64,000 nt of DNA, from positions 1 through 64,000 of the forward strand of contig CAYOYB010000006.1 of the NCBI GenBank assembly GCA_964408085.1. The letters run 5' to 3'. Made by a program: the position numbers and the translations under genes. Shown in pieces: positions 53,695-62,701 of the stretch. Every line of letters begins with the position of its first letter. Position 1 is the stretch's first letter. The stretch comes from CAJLIR01 sp964408085 (GTDB lineage: Bacteria; Bacillota_I; Bacilli_A; RF39; UBA660). The notes beneath the pieces were generated by a model, which was given only the letters and a program-made list of their open reading frames with translations, did no database searches and was not told where the DNA came from.

Positions 53695-55713
53695 CTTTAT
53701 ATAATCACAATTACTACATTTAATTTGATCTTTTTTTATTGTTAACATACTGTTACAATTAGGACACATTTCCCCAATTGGTTTATCCCAATAAGCTGTT
53801 TTACATTTTGGATAATTATTGCATCCATAAAATAATTTACCACGATGGCTCTTTTTTTCAATTATTTTGCCATCACAATTAGGGCAATCACAAACCTCTA
53901 CAATATCTCTTTGTTCTGTTTTTATATACTTACATTCAGGATAATTACTACAAGCAGTAAAATTGCCATATTTGCCTTTTCTTATAACTAATGGATTACC
54001 ACAATTTGGACACATTTCGCCAGTTTCTTCTGGTGGTTTTTTAGTCATCTTTGTAAATGCCTCTTTAACTGATGGTTCAAATTCATCATAAAATTCTCTT
54101 AAAACCTTAACCCAATTAGCATTACCATCAGCGATTTTATCTAAATCAGACTCCATATTAGCTGTATATTTAACATTAATAATATGACTAAAACACTCTT
54201 GTAATTTATCAGTTATCTCAATTCCAATATCAGTTGGAATAAATCTTTTATCTTCTATCTTAACATAACCACGAGTTTTAATTGTATCCATAATTGTCGC
54301 ATAGGTACTTGGTCTACCTATTCCTAATTCCTCAAGTTCTTTAATAAGTTTGGCTTCACTATATCTAGCTGGTGGCTTTGTAAAATGTTGTTCTTTTGTA
54401 ACATCATCAGTTGTTAAAATATCTTTTTCTTTTAATTTAGGTAATTCCTCGTTAGTAGTATCTTCATAATCACCATATACTTTTAAATAACCATCAAATA
54501 CTAAAATTTGACCAGTTGCTTTAAATTGATAATTATTATTATCAAGGATAACAATTGTATTATCAGTTTTAGCATCTTTCATTAAAGAAGCTAAAGCACG
54601 ATTATAAATTAAACGATATAATTTATACTCATCAGCTGTTAAATATGGTTTTACTTTTAAAGGTGTTCTCTCAATACTTGAAGGACGAATCGCTTCATGA
54701 GCATCTTGAACATTTTCTGTTTTTTTAGAAACTTTTACACTTCCAATATAGTCGTCGCCATATTCCTTTTTTATATAACTTTGAGTAGCTGAAATAAATT
54801 CATTAGATAAACGAATTGAATCAGTACGCATATAAGTAATTAAACCAACAGTTTCGTTTTCAAGTTCAATACCTTCATACAATTTTTGAGCAATTGACAT
54901 TGTTTTTTTAGCACTCATATTTAATTTATTTGAAGCAACTTGTTGTAAAGTACTAGTTATAAATGGAGTTGGTGATTTTCGATTTTTACTTTTTTTCTCA
55001 ATACTACTTATTTGAAACTCACTTGATAAATCACTTAAAACTTTATTAGCATCTTTTTCATTTTTTAATTCTATATCTTTGTTATTATATTTATCTAAAT
55101 CAGCTTTAAAATCTTCAAAATTAGCGTTTATCGTCCAGTATTCAACAGGTTCAAATTTTTCGATTTCTCTTTCTTTATCAACAATAAGTTTTAAAGCAAC
55201 ACTTTGCACTCTACCAGCACTAGAACCAGATGTCTTAGCTTGCATTAATTTACTTAGTCTAAAACCAATAATTCGATCTAACATTCTTCTAGTTTCTTGC
55301 GAATTAACTAAATTTTGGTCAATTTTTCGTGAATGTTTAAAAGCTTCTAAGACTGCATTTTTTGTTATTTCATTAAAAACAACACGTTCATAATTTTTAT
55401 CATTTAAACCTAAACAATCATATAAATGCCATGAAATAGCCTCTCCTTCACGATCTGGGTCAGTAGCTAGATAAACAAAATTGGCATTTTTAACATCTTT
55501 TTTTAAATCTGTAATAACAGTTTTTTTACCTTTAATAGTTATATAGTCTGGCTTGAAATCATTTTCAACATCAATACCAAGTCCATATTTTCCCTTTGTA
55601 GATAAATCTCTAATATGACCTTTACTAGATACTACTTTATAATCTTTACCTAAATATTTTTCAATTGTTTTTGATTTACTAGGTGATTCGACAATTACAA
55701 GATTTTGATGCAT
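53689..55713 (-). CDS. topA: DNA topoisomerase I
   Basis: 674 residues. TOPRIM VIVESPSKSKTIEKYLG and ATDPDREGEAISWH, then the active-site region GLITYMRTDSIRLS with the catalytic Tyr, and RYSEAKLIKELEELGIGRPSTYA. Three C-terminal zinc ribbons (CPNC...CSNYPEC, CDCPNC...CNNYPKC, CPNC...CSNC). Relaxes negative supercoils. Start set at ATG 55713 with AGGAAG six bases upstream. Follows the dehydratase-type cassette by about 62 bp and may be co-transcribed. Confidence 0.97.
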   Translation of the reverse strand: MHQNLVIVESPSKSKTIEKYLGKDYKVVSSKGHIRDLSTKGKYGLGIDVENDFKPDYITIKGKKTVITDLKKDVKNANFVYLATDPDREGEAISWHLYDCLGLNDKNYERVVFNEITKNAVLEAFKHSRKIDQNLVNSQETRRMLDRIIGFRLSKLMQAKTSGSSAGRVQSVALKLIVDKEREIEKFEPVEYWTINANFEDFKADLDKYNNKDIELKNEKDANKVLSDLSSEFQISSIEKKSKNRKSPTPFITSTLQQVASNKLNMSAKKTMSIAQKLYEGIELENETVGLITYMRTDSIRLSNEFISATQSYIKKEYGDDYIGSVKVSKKTENVQDAHEAIRPSSIERTPLKVKPYLTADEYKLYRLIYNRALASLMKDAKTDNTIVILDNNNYQFKATGQILVFDGYLKVYGDYEDTTNEELPKLKEKDILTTDDVTKEQHFTKPPARYSEAKLIKELEELGIGRPSTYATIMDTIKTRGYVKIEDKRFIPTDIGIEITDKLQECFSHIINVKYTANMESDLDKIADGNANWVKVLREFYDEFEPSVKEAFTKMTKKPPEETGEMCPNCGNPLVIRKGKYGNFTACSNYPECKYIKTEQRDIVEVCDCPNCDGKIIEKKSHRGKLFYGCNNYPKCKTAYWDKPIGEMCPNCNSMLTIKKDQIKCSNCDYIKE

Positions 55714-55775
55714 AATCCACTTCCTTTTTGTTAATTCCATTTATACACTAAAGTTTTAGTAAAGTCAATCATTTT

Positions 55776-56723
55776 TTAAGATTTGACAGCTCCTTTTGGA
55801 CATTTATTACCAAAAGAATCAATTAATACTTTGTCTTTATATATTTTTAAAACTTCACAATTATTAGCGCAACCTTTACATTCACTACCAATAGTTTCAA
55901 ATGAAATATTATTAATATTTAAATCATATATCTTATCTGTTTTATATTTTTTTGATAGTATCGCAATACCTAATGCCCCCATTAAATGACTATTCTCATC
56001 AACAATAACATCTTCATGTAAAATCTCTTTAAAATATTTTAAAACGCCTTTATTTTTACTAACACCACCTTGAAAAACAATTGGCGCTTTAATCTTTTTA
56101 CCTTTTCCAACATTATTTAAATAATTAATAACAATACTACGACATAACCCCGCAATAATATCTTTTTTATCATAACCAATTTGGGCTTTATGAATTAAAT
56201 CTGATTCTGCAAAAACAGTACAACGAGCAGCAATTTTAACAGGATTTTCGCTCTTAAGTGCTAGTGTTCCAAACTCTTCGACATCTACACCCAATCTCTT
56301 AGCCTGACTTGATAAAAATGAACCTGTTCCAGCGGCACAAAGTGTATTCATTGAATAATCAGTAATAATTCCATTATCAATTAAAATAATCTTTGAATCT
56401 TGACCACCAATTTCTAAAATTGTTTTTACATCAGGGTAAATTGATAACGTACCAACTGCATGAGCTGTAATCTCATTTTTAACAATATTAGCATCTAACA
56501 TAAGACCGATTAATTTTCTGGCACTACCTGTTGTACCTATTCCTTTAATTGCAATTGACTTAGGTAAATCTTTTTTTAACTCACTAATCAACCTTTTAAC
56601 AGCATTTACAGGATTACCCTCAGTCCAAATATAAAGAGATTTAATAATATTGTTATCATCATCAATAATAACTCCTTTAGTAGAAATAGAACCTATATCT
56701 ACACCTAAGTAACATTCTTTCAT
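55776..56723 (-). CDS. 2-Hydroxyacyl-CoA dehydratase activase-type ATPase (BcrA/BadF family)
   Basis: 315 residues. ASKHA ATPase: GVDIGSISTKGVIIDD, phosphate loops and IGGQDSKIILID, then the cluster-binding CAAGTGSFLSSQAKRLGV; an additional C-terminal Cys set GCANNCEVLKIY...FGNKCPKG. It transfers an electron, driven by ATP, from a [4Fe-4S] cluster to a dehydratase or double-cubane partner. Overlaps the preceding gene by 4 bp. The extra Cys motif is typical of activases linked to DUF2229 proteins. Confidence 0.88.
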   Translation of the reverse strand: MKECYLGVDIGSISTKGVIIDDDNNIIKSLYIWTEGNPVNAVKRLISELKKDLPKSIAIKGIGTTGSARKLIGLMLDANIVKNEITAHAVGTLSIYPDVKTILEIGGQDSKIILIDNGIITDYSMNTLCAAGTGSFLSSQAKRLGVDVEEFGTLALKSENPVKIAARCTVFAESDLIHKAQIGYDKKDIIAGLCRSIVINYLNNVGKGKKIKAPIVFQGGVSKNKGVLKYFKEILHEDVIVDENSHLMGALGIAILSKKYKTDKIYDLNINNISFETIGSECKGCANNCEVLKIYKDKVLIDSFGNKCPKGAVKS

Positions 56724-57808
56724 TTTTCTCTCCTCATTTCAATCATATCGTAAAAAGCCTCTATTCTGGTTTTAATTCCTACCTCTGATGTATTAGCGTC
56801 AAAACTAAAATAAATTATTGGCACATTATATTGTTTACAAATTTTATTAATTACTGGCATTGCTCCTATTTCAGGCGTACAAAATGATGATTTAATATGA
56901 ATAATTCCATCATAGCCATGTGTACAAAGATATTTCGTTCTTCCAATATTATCATGAGCATCAGCACCCATTCGATATTTAATATACTCACTAGCGTACT
57001 TTAAATATTTTTTTACTTCTTTTGCTTTTTCAAAAACTAAATAATGAGCATTTGTATAACGTTTTATCTCAATATTATAACTAGCTAATTCACGCTCTAA
57101 ATAATAATTAGCAAATGGTTCCATTATAGTATATAACTCACCAATAATTCCAACTTTTAAACAATTATCAGGTTTATTAACTTTTAGTTCTTTAAATTTT
57201 TTTAAATAATTCTTATATAATTTTCGAAGCTGAAAATATGATTTAACTTTACTAAAATCTTTTAACATTTTATTATTCAATTTAGTAAAACTATCTTTTT
57301 CTACCTCAAAACCAATATTTTCTCTAATATAATGATCTATATTATCCATATATTTAATCATTTTAGATGTTATAAAAAGATAATATAAAGCCCTTATTTT
57401 TTTAAATTTAGGTTCAAATTTTTTAATTTCTTTTAAAATATTTTTAATATTTCTATCCCCTGCTGTTACAAAATTAACAAAAGTAAATTCATAACCTAAA
57501 TCTCTTAATATTTGCTCTTGTAATTCACTATAATAGCCATACCTACAACCTCCACCAGCTTGAACCAAAACATTTGCGCCTCGCTCTAATGATTCAATAA
57601 ATGTACCTAACGTATATTTAAATGGTGTACAAACAAACTCAGGACTATACTTACTTCCTAATTCTATAGTCTTATTTGTAATACTAGGTGCAGACATAAT
57701 CTCACAACTAAAAATATGTCTAAATAAATATTTAACAGGAATATGATAATTTCCCATATGAGGGAACGCTAATATTTTTTTATCGACTTGCTTGTTTTTT
57801 AGCGTCAA
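56720..57808 (-). CDS. DUF2229-type CoA-dehydratase-like component (C-terminal half)
   Basis: 362 residues. Cys-containing motifs: SPEFVCTPFKYTLGTF, QAGGGCRYGYYSE and KSSFCTPEIGAMPVI; these resemble HgdB/double-cubane-cluster proteins. The start is uncertain: TTG 57808 overlaps the upstream gene by 29 bp, and conserved AFPHMGNY begins only 12 residues in. In many genomes this domain and the preceding gene's domain form one long protein, so the pair looks like a split. Substrate unknown. Confidence 0.78.
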   Translation of the reverse strand: MTLKNKQVDKKILAFPHMGNYHIPVKYLFRHIFSCEIMSAPSITNKTIELGSKYSPEFVCTPFKYTLGTFIESLERGANVLVQAGGGCRYGYYSELQEQILRDLGYEFTFVNFVTAGDRNIKNILKEIKKFEPKFKKIRALYYLFITSKMIKYMDNIDHYIRENIGFEVEKDSFTKLNNKMLKDFSKVKSYFQLRKLYKNYLKKFKELKVNKPDNCLKVGIIGELYTIMEPFANYYLERELASYNIEIKRYTNAHYLVFEKAKEVKKYLKYASEYIKYRMGADAHDNIGRTKYLCTHGYDGIIHIKSSFCTPEIGAMPVINKICKQYNVPIIYFSFDANTSEVGIKTRIEAFYDMIEMRREK

Positions 57809-58694
57809 TTATATCGATAAAACTTTCTATACGTGTTTCTATTCCTGTTAAAGCATCAATATCATCAATAATAATATTAAGATAAGGTAAATCAATTCGT
57901 CGCATTGCTAACTCATTAGCTAAAGAATCTGGACCACAAGGAAATGAAGATATAAAAATCACCCCATCTACTGAATTTTTTACTAATTCAATTGAACCAA
58001 GTTCATCACGATTAAATTTCCAATAAAGTGTATCAGATATTTTGGTTGCTAAAGAATTAGTTTTATCACTATCAAATTTATCACTATAAATGATTTCAAC
58101 ATTAGAATTTTTTAACATCTTAATAATTGGTATTCCAAAATATTGATCATAAATAACATAAGGGTGACTTACGACTAATACTTTTGTATTAATTCTATTT
58201 AGCTTTTTAGTATTAATAATAATATCCTTATTTTTTATTTTATTTGTTGCCTCAAGTGCTTTATTATAAGCTCTAATAGCTTCACTAGTTGATACCCCTA
58301 AATTTTGGCCTATTTCTACTAATCCCACAAAATCATTTTCTTTATTTTTAACATCAATATTATAATTTAATAATTTACAATTAAATAAATTATTAACAAT
58401 ATCATAGATTGCTAAAAAATTAGTACATGTCTGATTATTGACATCATATTTATCAATTCTAGGGACTAGAATATAATCACATTTATCTTTTAAATATGCG
58501 ATATGTCCTAAATATATTTTTAAAGCTAAACACATTTCATCATTTGCGTATTTAATACCATCATTAATAATATCACGATTAGTTGGTGGACTAATTATAA
58601 CTTCACAATCGATATTTTCAAAATAATTTTTCCAAAGATTACCTAAATAGTAATAATGTAAGGCTCGTGGTATTCCAATTTTTATCTTGTCCAT
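57780..58694 (-). CDS. DUF2229-type component (N-terminal half)
   Basis: 304 residues. KIGIPRALHYYYLGNLWKNYF at the N-terminus is the DUF2229 signature; NDEMCLALKIYLGHIAYL and FISSFPCGPDSLANEL carry Cys ligands. First gene of the cassette, with TATTAGGTGA upstream. Together with the next two genes it makes a complete acyl-CoA dehydratase/double-cubane-type set: two cluster proteins plus activase. No CoA-transferase or fermentation genes are nearby. Confidence 0.8.
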   Translation of the reverse strand: MDKIKIGIPRALHYYYLGNLWKNYFENIDCEVIISPPTNRDIINDGIKYANDEMCLALKIYLGHIAYLKDKCDYILVPRIDKYDVNNQTCTNFLAIYDIVNNLFNCKLLNYNIDVKNKENDFVGLVEIGQNLGVSTSEAIRAYNKALEATNKIKNKDIIINTKKLNRINTKVLVVSHPYVIYDQYFGIPIIKMLKNSNVEIIYSDKFDSDKTNSLATKISDTLYWKFNRDELGSIELVKNSVDGVIFISSFPCGPDSLANELAMRRIDLPYLNIIIDDIDALTGIETRIESFIDIIDAKKQASR

Positions 58695-58780
58695 TTTATC
58701 ACCTAATAAATACTATTAACAAAAACTTTTTTTATGAATAAAAAAAACTTTTAAGCCAATAATATGAATGGGTGATTAAA

Positions 58781-58957
58781 TTGGAAAAAGAAAAAAATAC
58801 TAATAAACAAGAAATTGGCTGTGAAGTTCATGATTGTAAATTTTGTGACTGCCAAGATAATTGTTGTTCATTAGATAAAATTGAGGTATGTAATTGTGGT
58901 CATGATCATGAAAAAGAAGCTACTATGTGTAATAGTTACCAAAAGCGTGATAATTAA
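58781..58957 (+). CDS. DUF1540 small cysteine-rich protein
   Basis: 58 residues from a TTG start with GGGTGAT upstream (a GTG start nine bases earlier is also possible). Cys pattern CEVHDCKFCDCQDNCC...VCNCGHD...TMCNSY matches the DUF1540 metal-binding repeat. Ten Cys and two His in 58 residues, so zinc or iron binding is likely. Function unknown. Confidence 0.75.
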   Translation: MEKEKNTNKQEIGCEVHDCKFCDCQDNCCSLDKIEVCNCGHDHEKEATMCNSYQKRDN

Positions 58958-58976
58958 GAGTTAAAAACTCTTTTTT
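58951..58976 (+). terminator. Terminator of the DUF1540 gene
   Basis: Short GAGTT/AACTC stem followed by seven T. No other feature was found between 58977 and 59084. Confidence 0.65.
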
Positions 58977-59084
58977 TATTTAACTCTTTTTTACTATTTA
59001 AATAATTGATTTAATTTTATCACTATTTAGTCCTCCATATATAATTATTTATAAAACTTATATAAACTCCTTCTTGTGATACAG

Positions 59085-59110
59085 AAAAATTACGATTTCT
59101 CGTAATTTTT
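59085..59110 (-). terminator. Palindromic terminator after the large pilin gene
   Basis: Perfect 11-bp stem AAAAATTACGA / TCGTAATTTTT with TTTC loop. The same hairpin core (TACGATTTCTCGTA) recurs at 61345-61370, on the far side of the pilin and Rpn genes. Confidence 0.7.
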
Positions 59111-59116
59111 TCTATA

Positions 59117-60211
59117 TTATGAAATTAAAGATTTTTCTACAGTTATAACTGGGCGAACACCACAACGAGAATTATTAGGCTGAACATCCATAAAGCCATC
59201 ACCAGTCACACGTATTGCAGATGAAGAAGATATGAAACCATCTGTCCAATACCCCCACATATCATTGTTACTAGTCCCTGTCGCATTATTTAAACAGGCA
59301 TATGATTTACAACTTGAACTTGTTCTATCATATAACCACCCATATTTGGAAGGTGTTGGATATGGTGATGGTATAGTACTATTTAATGTTTCAAAAAAAT
59401 AAGGTAAAGTACCTGTATATTCCGTAATTGTTATTATCTCATCAGCTGTAATTAAGCGTGGACTCAATCTACTATCCCAACCATTTATATCCGTTGCTAA
59501 TTGAGAATTTCTATTATTCCAATTATCTATTATTTCAGTTGTGTTATGGTCTAATATCATTGTATAATTTGTTCCATCATCACTATATGCATACCATTTC
59601 ATACAACCAGTTGTTATTCCTGTATTACTATTTATATTACTTGAATTACAATTATTTGTTAAGTCAGTTGGATCTAAATATACTATTTTTAAAACGTTTG
59701 TATATCCTTCTCCTGTTGGAATTTCACTTGTTGGTCCTGTTACTACTGGGGTTGTAGGTTCTGGTGTTTCACTACCACCATCACTAATACAGGTTGCTGT
59801 ATCATTTGCATAACTACAACTAAATCCATTTATTTGTAGATTTTCTGCTACTATATTTCTTCCATTATTACTTATTCTTATTGTTCCACTTGTTGGTTTT
59901 GTTCCTTTAAAATCTAAATTATTTAAACCTGTTAAATTATAACCAATTAATATTGTTTTTAAATTACAACCTGTATTATCACATTCAAACTCTATAGCTT
60001 CACTTGGAAGTGTTCCATTATTTTCTAACATAAAGTTTGTTGCGTAAGTTTCAGCTGCTTTTATTATTCCATATGTTGAATCTTTTGCTGCATTAAGCCT
60101 TGCCTTATCTAATATTTTTAGTATTTGTGGTACTGCTATTAAAGCTATTATTGCTAGTATTACTATCACTGCTAATAATTCTATTAGTGTAAAACCATTT
60201 TTCTTTTTCAT
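59117..60211 (-). CDS. Large type IV pilin-like adhesin with C-terminal DUF6273-like domain
   Basis: 364 residues. Class 3 prepilin signal MKKKNG|FTLIELLAVIVILAII with Glu5; a ComGC-like pilin head (about 30-150); a Pro/Thr/Ser linker (ETPEPTTPVVTGPTSEIP); then an additional domain with paired Cys and WGYWTDGFI, ending RCGVRPVITVEKS. That ending is typical of DUF6273 modules on surface proteins of gut Bacillota. Strong AAAAGGAG and a full promoter at 60247-60275. Likely a tip adhesin or displayed enzyme-like pilin; no ligand known. Confidence 0.8.
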   Translation of the reverse strand: MKKKNGFTLIELLAVIVILAIIALIAVPQILKILDKARLNAAKDSTYGIIKAAETYATNFMLENNGTLPSEAIEFECDNTGCNLKTILIGYNLTGLNNLDFKGTKPTSGTIRISNNGRNIVAENLQINGFSCSYANDTATCISDGGSETPEPTTPVVTGPTSEIPTGEGYTNVLKIVYLDPTDLTNNCNSSNINSNTGITTGCMKWYAYSDDGTNYTMILDHNTTEIIDNWNNRNSQLATDINGWDSRLSPRLITADEIITITEYTGTLPYFFETLNSTIPSPYPTPSKYGWLYDRTSSSCKSYACLNNATGTSNNDMWGYWTDGFISSSSAIRVTGDGFMDVQPNNSRCGVRPVITVEKSLIS

Positions 60212-60246
60212 TTTTATTTACTCCTTTTCCTACTTTACATAACTAT

Positions 60247-60275
60247 ATTATATCATTGTATTTTTTCGCTTTCAA
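60247..60275 (-). promoter_or_regulatory. Promoter of the large pilin gene
   Basis: TTGAAA at 60275-60270, a 17-bp spacer, TATAAT at 60252-60247. Start near 60240. Confidence 0.75.
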
Positions 60276-60378
60276 CAATATCTATTTATCTTTTTTATTA
60301 TTGACATTATCTTGATATTTATTATATATTCTTTAAAATTAATTTTTAAGAATTATGATGTTATAAAATTTTCTATCT

Positions 60379-60410
60379 AAAAAAATCTTTAAAATATTTC
60401 TATTTTAAAG
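60379..60410 (-). terminator. Terminator overlapping the Rpn gene's stop
   Basis: Perfect 10-bp stem CTTTAAAATA / TATTTTAAAG with TTTC loop, then a seven-base T run on the minus strand; it includes the last codons of the gene. Confidence 0.75.
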
Positions 60411-61290
60411 ATTCAATTTCTTCTTTTTCTAGCCCAGTCGCTGAAACAATAATATTAATATCAACCTTTTGATTTAATAAGTTTTTAGCAATTTCAATAT
60501 TTCTTTGTTCAACACCTTGTTTAATTCCTTGGCTGAGACCTTGCCTCTCTGCACTAAGCATTTGTGTTCTTTTAATTCTAGCATCTTCTATTTCTGCATC
60601 ATATAGTCCTATCATTTTTTCATCACTACTTAACTCATCTAATTTTTCAGATACTTTTTTCATTACTAAATCATCTCCTGCTATAGATTGAGCAAATTCT
60701 TTTGTTTCTGATAATAACAACAAACAGTATTTTTCTAATTCGCTTAAATTCACTACAGGTTTATTATAACACATTTTTCTAATGTATGCTAGGTCTACAT
60801 AATATCTTATCGGATTTTCTGGTAACTTAAAGTTTTTCGTTTCTTCTTTATAACTAAAAATATATATTTCTTGGTTTTCTCTAAAATGACTAAAGTTATC
60901 AAAACATATCTGCATGATTTCTTTAGCATTTATATAGTCTTCACTATTATTATAAATACTTGCTGATACTTTTTCAAAATAAGCACTATCTTTTCTAAAT
61001 ATACCTTCATAATAATCTTTATTCATTTCAATATTTATATACCTATTACCAACACTTATTATTATGTCACTACGCATCTTTTTATCTTTTTTATTGTTTA
61101 TTAGATAATCTGAATTTTCTACTGTTATATTTTCTAATTCACTTAATGGTATTCCTGTTATATAATGTATCATTCCTCTTAAGTAATCTCTATTATCAGG
61201 ATCTAACATTATTGCTTTAAACATACAATCATATACTCCCAATAGTAATGGATGTTTTATCTTTGGTTCTTCAGTAATTATTTTTCTCAC
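60400..61290 (-). CDS. Rpn-family PD-(D/E)XK nuclease/putative transposase
   Basis: 296 residues. Rpn-type layout: N-terminal GVYDCMFKAIMLDPDNRDYL, the nuclease strand-turn-strand MRSDIIISVGNRYINIEMN with Asp and Glu ligands, NFSHFRENQEIYIFS and a C-terminal AERQGLSQGIKQGVEQRN region followed by a helical NLLNQKVDINIIVSATGLEKEEIESL tail. Family members cut DNA and promote recombination. The annotated GTG start lies inside the ribosome site (AGGAGGTG); where the left-edge copy has ATG this copy has ATA, so its true start is unclear and translation may be weak. Confidence 0.82.
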   Translation of the reverse strand: MRKIITEEPKIKHPLLLGVYDCMFKAIMLDPDNRDYLRGMIHYITGIPLSELENITVENSDYLINNKKDKKMRSDIIISVGNRYINIEMNKDYYEGIFRKDSAYFEKVSASIYNNSEDYINAKEIMQICFDNFSHFRENQEIYIFSYKEETKNFKLPENPIRYYVDLAYIRKMCYNKPVVNLSELEKYCLLLLSETKEFAQSIAGDDLVMKKVSEKLDELSSDEKMIGLYDAEIEDARIKRTQMLSAERQGLSQGIKQGVEQRNIEIAKNLLNQKVDINIIVSATGLEKEEIESLK

Positions 61291-61341
61291 CTCCTAAAAT
61301 TATATATACAATAAGTGTTAAATAGAATCCTTTTTCAAAAC

Positions 61342-61370
61342 AAAAAAAATTACGATTTCTCGTATTTTTT
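61342..61370 (-). terminator. Terminator after lrgB, near-copy of the one at 59085
   Basis: AAAATTACGA / TCGTATTTT with TTTC loop, one mismatch relative to the hairpin at 59085-59110. It lies just past the lrgB stop. Confidence 0.65.
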
Positions 61371-61375
61371 TATAA

Positions 61376-62074
61376 TTAACCAAAAAATATAGAATTTATA
61401 ATTGGTACTACTACTGTAGTAATAATACCAGTAACAACTATGGCAAGACTACTTATTGCCCCTTCAATTTCTCCTATTGAAAGCGCTGTAGTTGTTCCAG
61501 AACCATGAGCTGATGTACCACAAGCTAAACCTTGTGAAACACTTGCCTTTATTTTAAATATTTTAAAACAAGTTGGCGCTAATACTGCACCTATTATTCC
61601 TGATAGTATAACAGCAAAAACAGTTATTGAAGATATTCCACCTAGTTCATTAGTAACACCAATCGCAATTGGAGCAGTAATAGATTTAGAAAGCAAAGAA
61701 GTACCTAGTGATGAATCTAGATTAAATAAATTTGAGAAAAGTACAATAACAAATGCATTTGCTAAAACACCTGCTATAATTCCTGATATAATAGCAACAA
61801 CATTTGTTTTTAAAATATTAATTTGCTTATATAATGGAATTGCTAAACAAACAGTTGTTGGTGTTAAAAAATATGATAAATATTGAGCACCATTATTATA
61901 AGTATCATAATCTATTCCTAAAAGTAATAAAATCATAACTATAATTATCGTTGTTATTAATAAGGGATTTAATAGATTATTCTTAAATTTATTTTTAAGA
62001 ATTGTTGAAAAATAAAAAATAATAATTGTAATAGCAAAGCCAAAATAACTAGATGTAATCAATAATTCATTCAT
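61376..62074 (-). CDS. lrgB: LrgB-like (CidB family) membrane protein
   Basis: 232 residues, about seven TM segments. LrgB family markers: PIAIGVTNELGGISSITVF and QGLACGTSAHGSGTTTALSIGEIEGAIS. Acts with LrgA in control of murein hydrolase release, or pyruvate/metabolite transport as shown in some Bacillota. Overlaps lrgA by 4 bp. Confidence 0.92.
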   Translation of the reverse strand: MNELLITSSYFGFAITIIIFYFSTILKNKFKNNLLNPLLITTIIIVMILLLLGIDYDTYNNGAQYLSYFLTPTTVCLAIPLYKQINILKTNVVAIISGIIAGVLANAFVIVLFSNLFNLDSSLGTSLLSKSITAPIAIGVTNELGGISSITVFAVILSGIIGAVLAPTCFKIFKIKASVSQGLACGTSAHGSGTTTALSIGEIEGAISSLAIVVTGIITTVVVPIINSIFFG

Positions 62075-62457
62075 CTAACCTCATCACCTTTCTTATATTT
62101 ATTGGTGTTTTTGTTTTTAATATTTATAACAAGTTGAGAAACTAATCCAGTAACAGCAATAACCACGATTGTTGATATAAAGATGATAATAATTATATAT
62201 ATCATCGAATTTTTATATTCAAAAAATGTATCCATAATCCCTACAGATGCTGGCACAAAAAATATTAACATTATTGATAATAAAAATTCACCAGTCTCTT
62301 CAACTTTTTCCAATTTAATAACTTTGGTACATAAGGCTATAAATAACAATACCATACCATAAATACTTGCTGGAATTGACAACGGTATAAAATAATTTAA
62401 CAATTCCCCAATAAATGAGAAAAATAAGATTATAGCTAATTGTTTAATATATTTCAT
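62071..62457 (-). CDS. lrgA: LrgA-like (CidA family) holin-like protein
   Basis: 128 residues, four TM helices. IPASIYGMVLLFIALCTKVIKLEKVEE and MLIFFVPASVGIMD match the LrgA/CidA family. ATG 62457 with GGAGG seven bases upstream is chosen over an upstream TTG. Promoter-like TTGAAA-17-TAATAT lies upstream near 62490-62520. First of a two-gene operon. No lytSR genes are adjacent. Confidence 0.9.
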   Translation of the reverse strand: MKYIKQLAIILFFSFIGELLNYFIPLSIPASIYGMVLLFIALCTKVIKLEKVEETGEFLLSIMLIFFVPASVGIMDTFFEYKNSMIYIIIIIFISTIVVIAVTGLVSQLVINIKNKNTNKYKKGDEVR

Positions 62458-62634
62458 ATTCAAACCTCCAAATTATATTATATAATATTAAACATAAAAA
62501 ATATAGTTTTCAAATTAATATTTTTAAAATTTATATCGAATATGGCAACATATAAATATCTAAGATATATAAAACCATTTTATTTTAATAGAACAGATTA
62601 AAACAAAATATTTTTTGCAAATCTTCATAATAAA

Positions 62635-62656
62635 AGACCAATTTTTAAATTGGTCT
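62635..62656 (-). terminator. Terminator of the repeat-protein gene
   Basis: AGACCAATTT / AAATTGGTCT stem with a two-base loop; TCTTTTATT on the minus strand follows. The rest of the 62464-62701 gap holds the lrgA promoter region and otherwise nothing identified. Confidence 0.65.
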
Positions 62657-62701
62657 ATTTCAAAAATATTACTATCTTTTTTTACTATTTATTATATAAT
62701 T

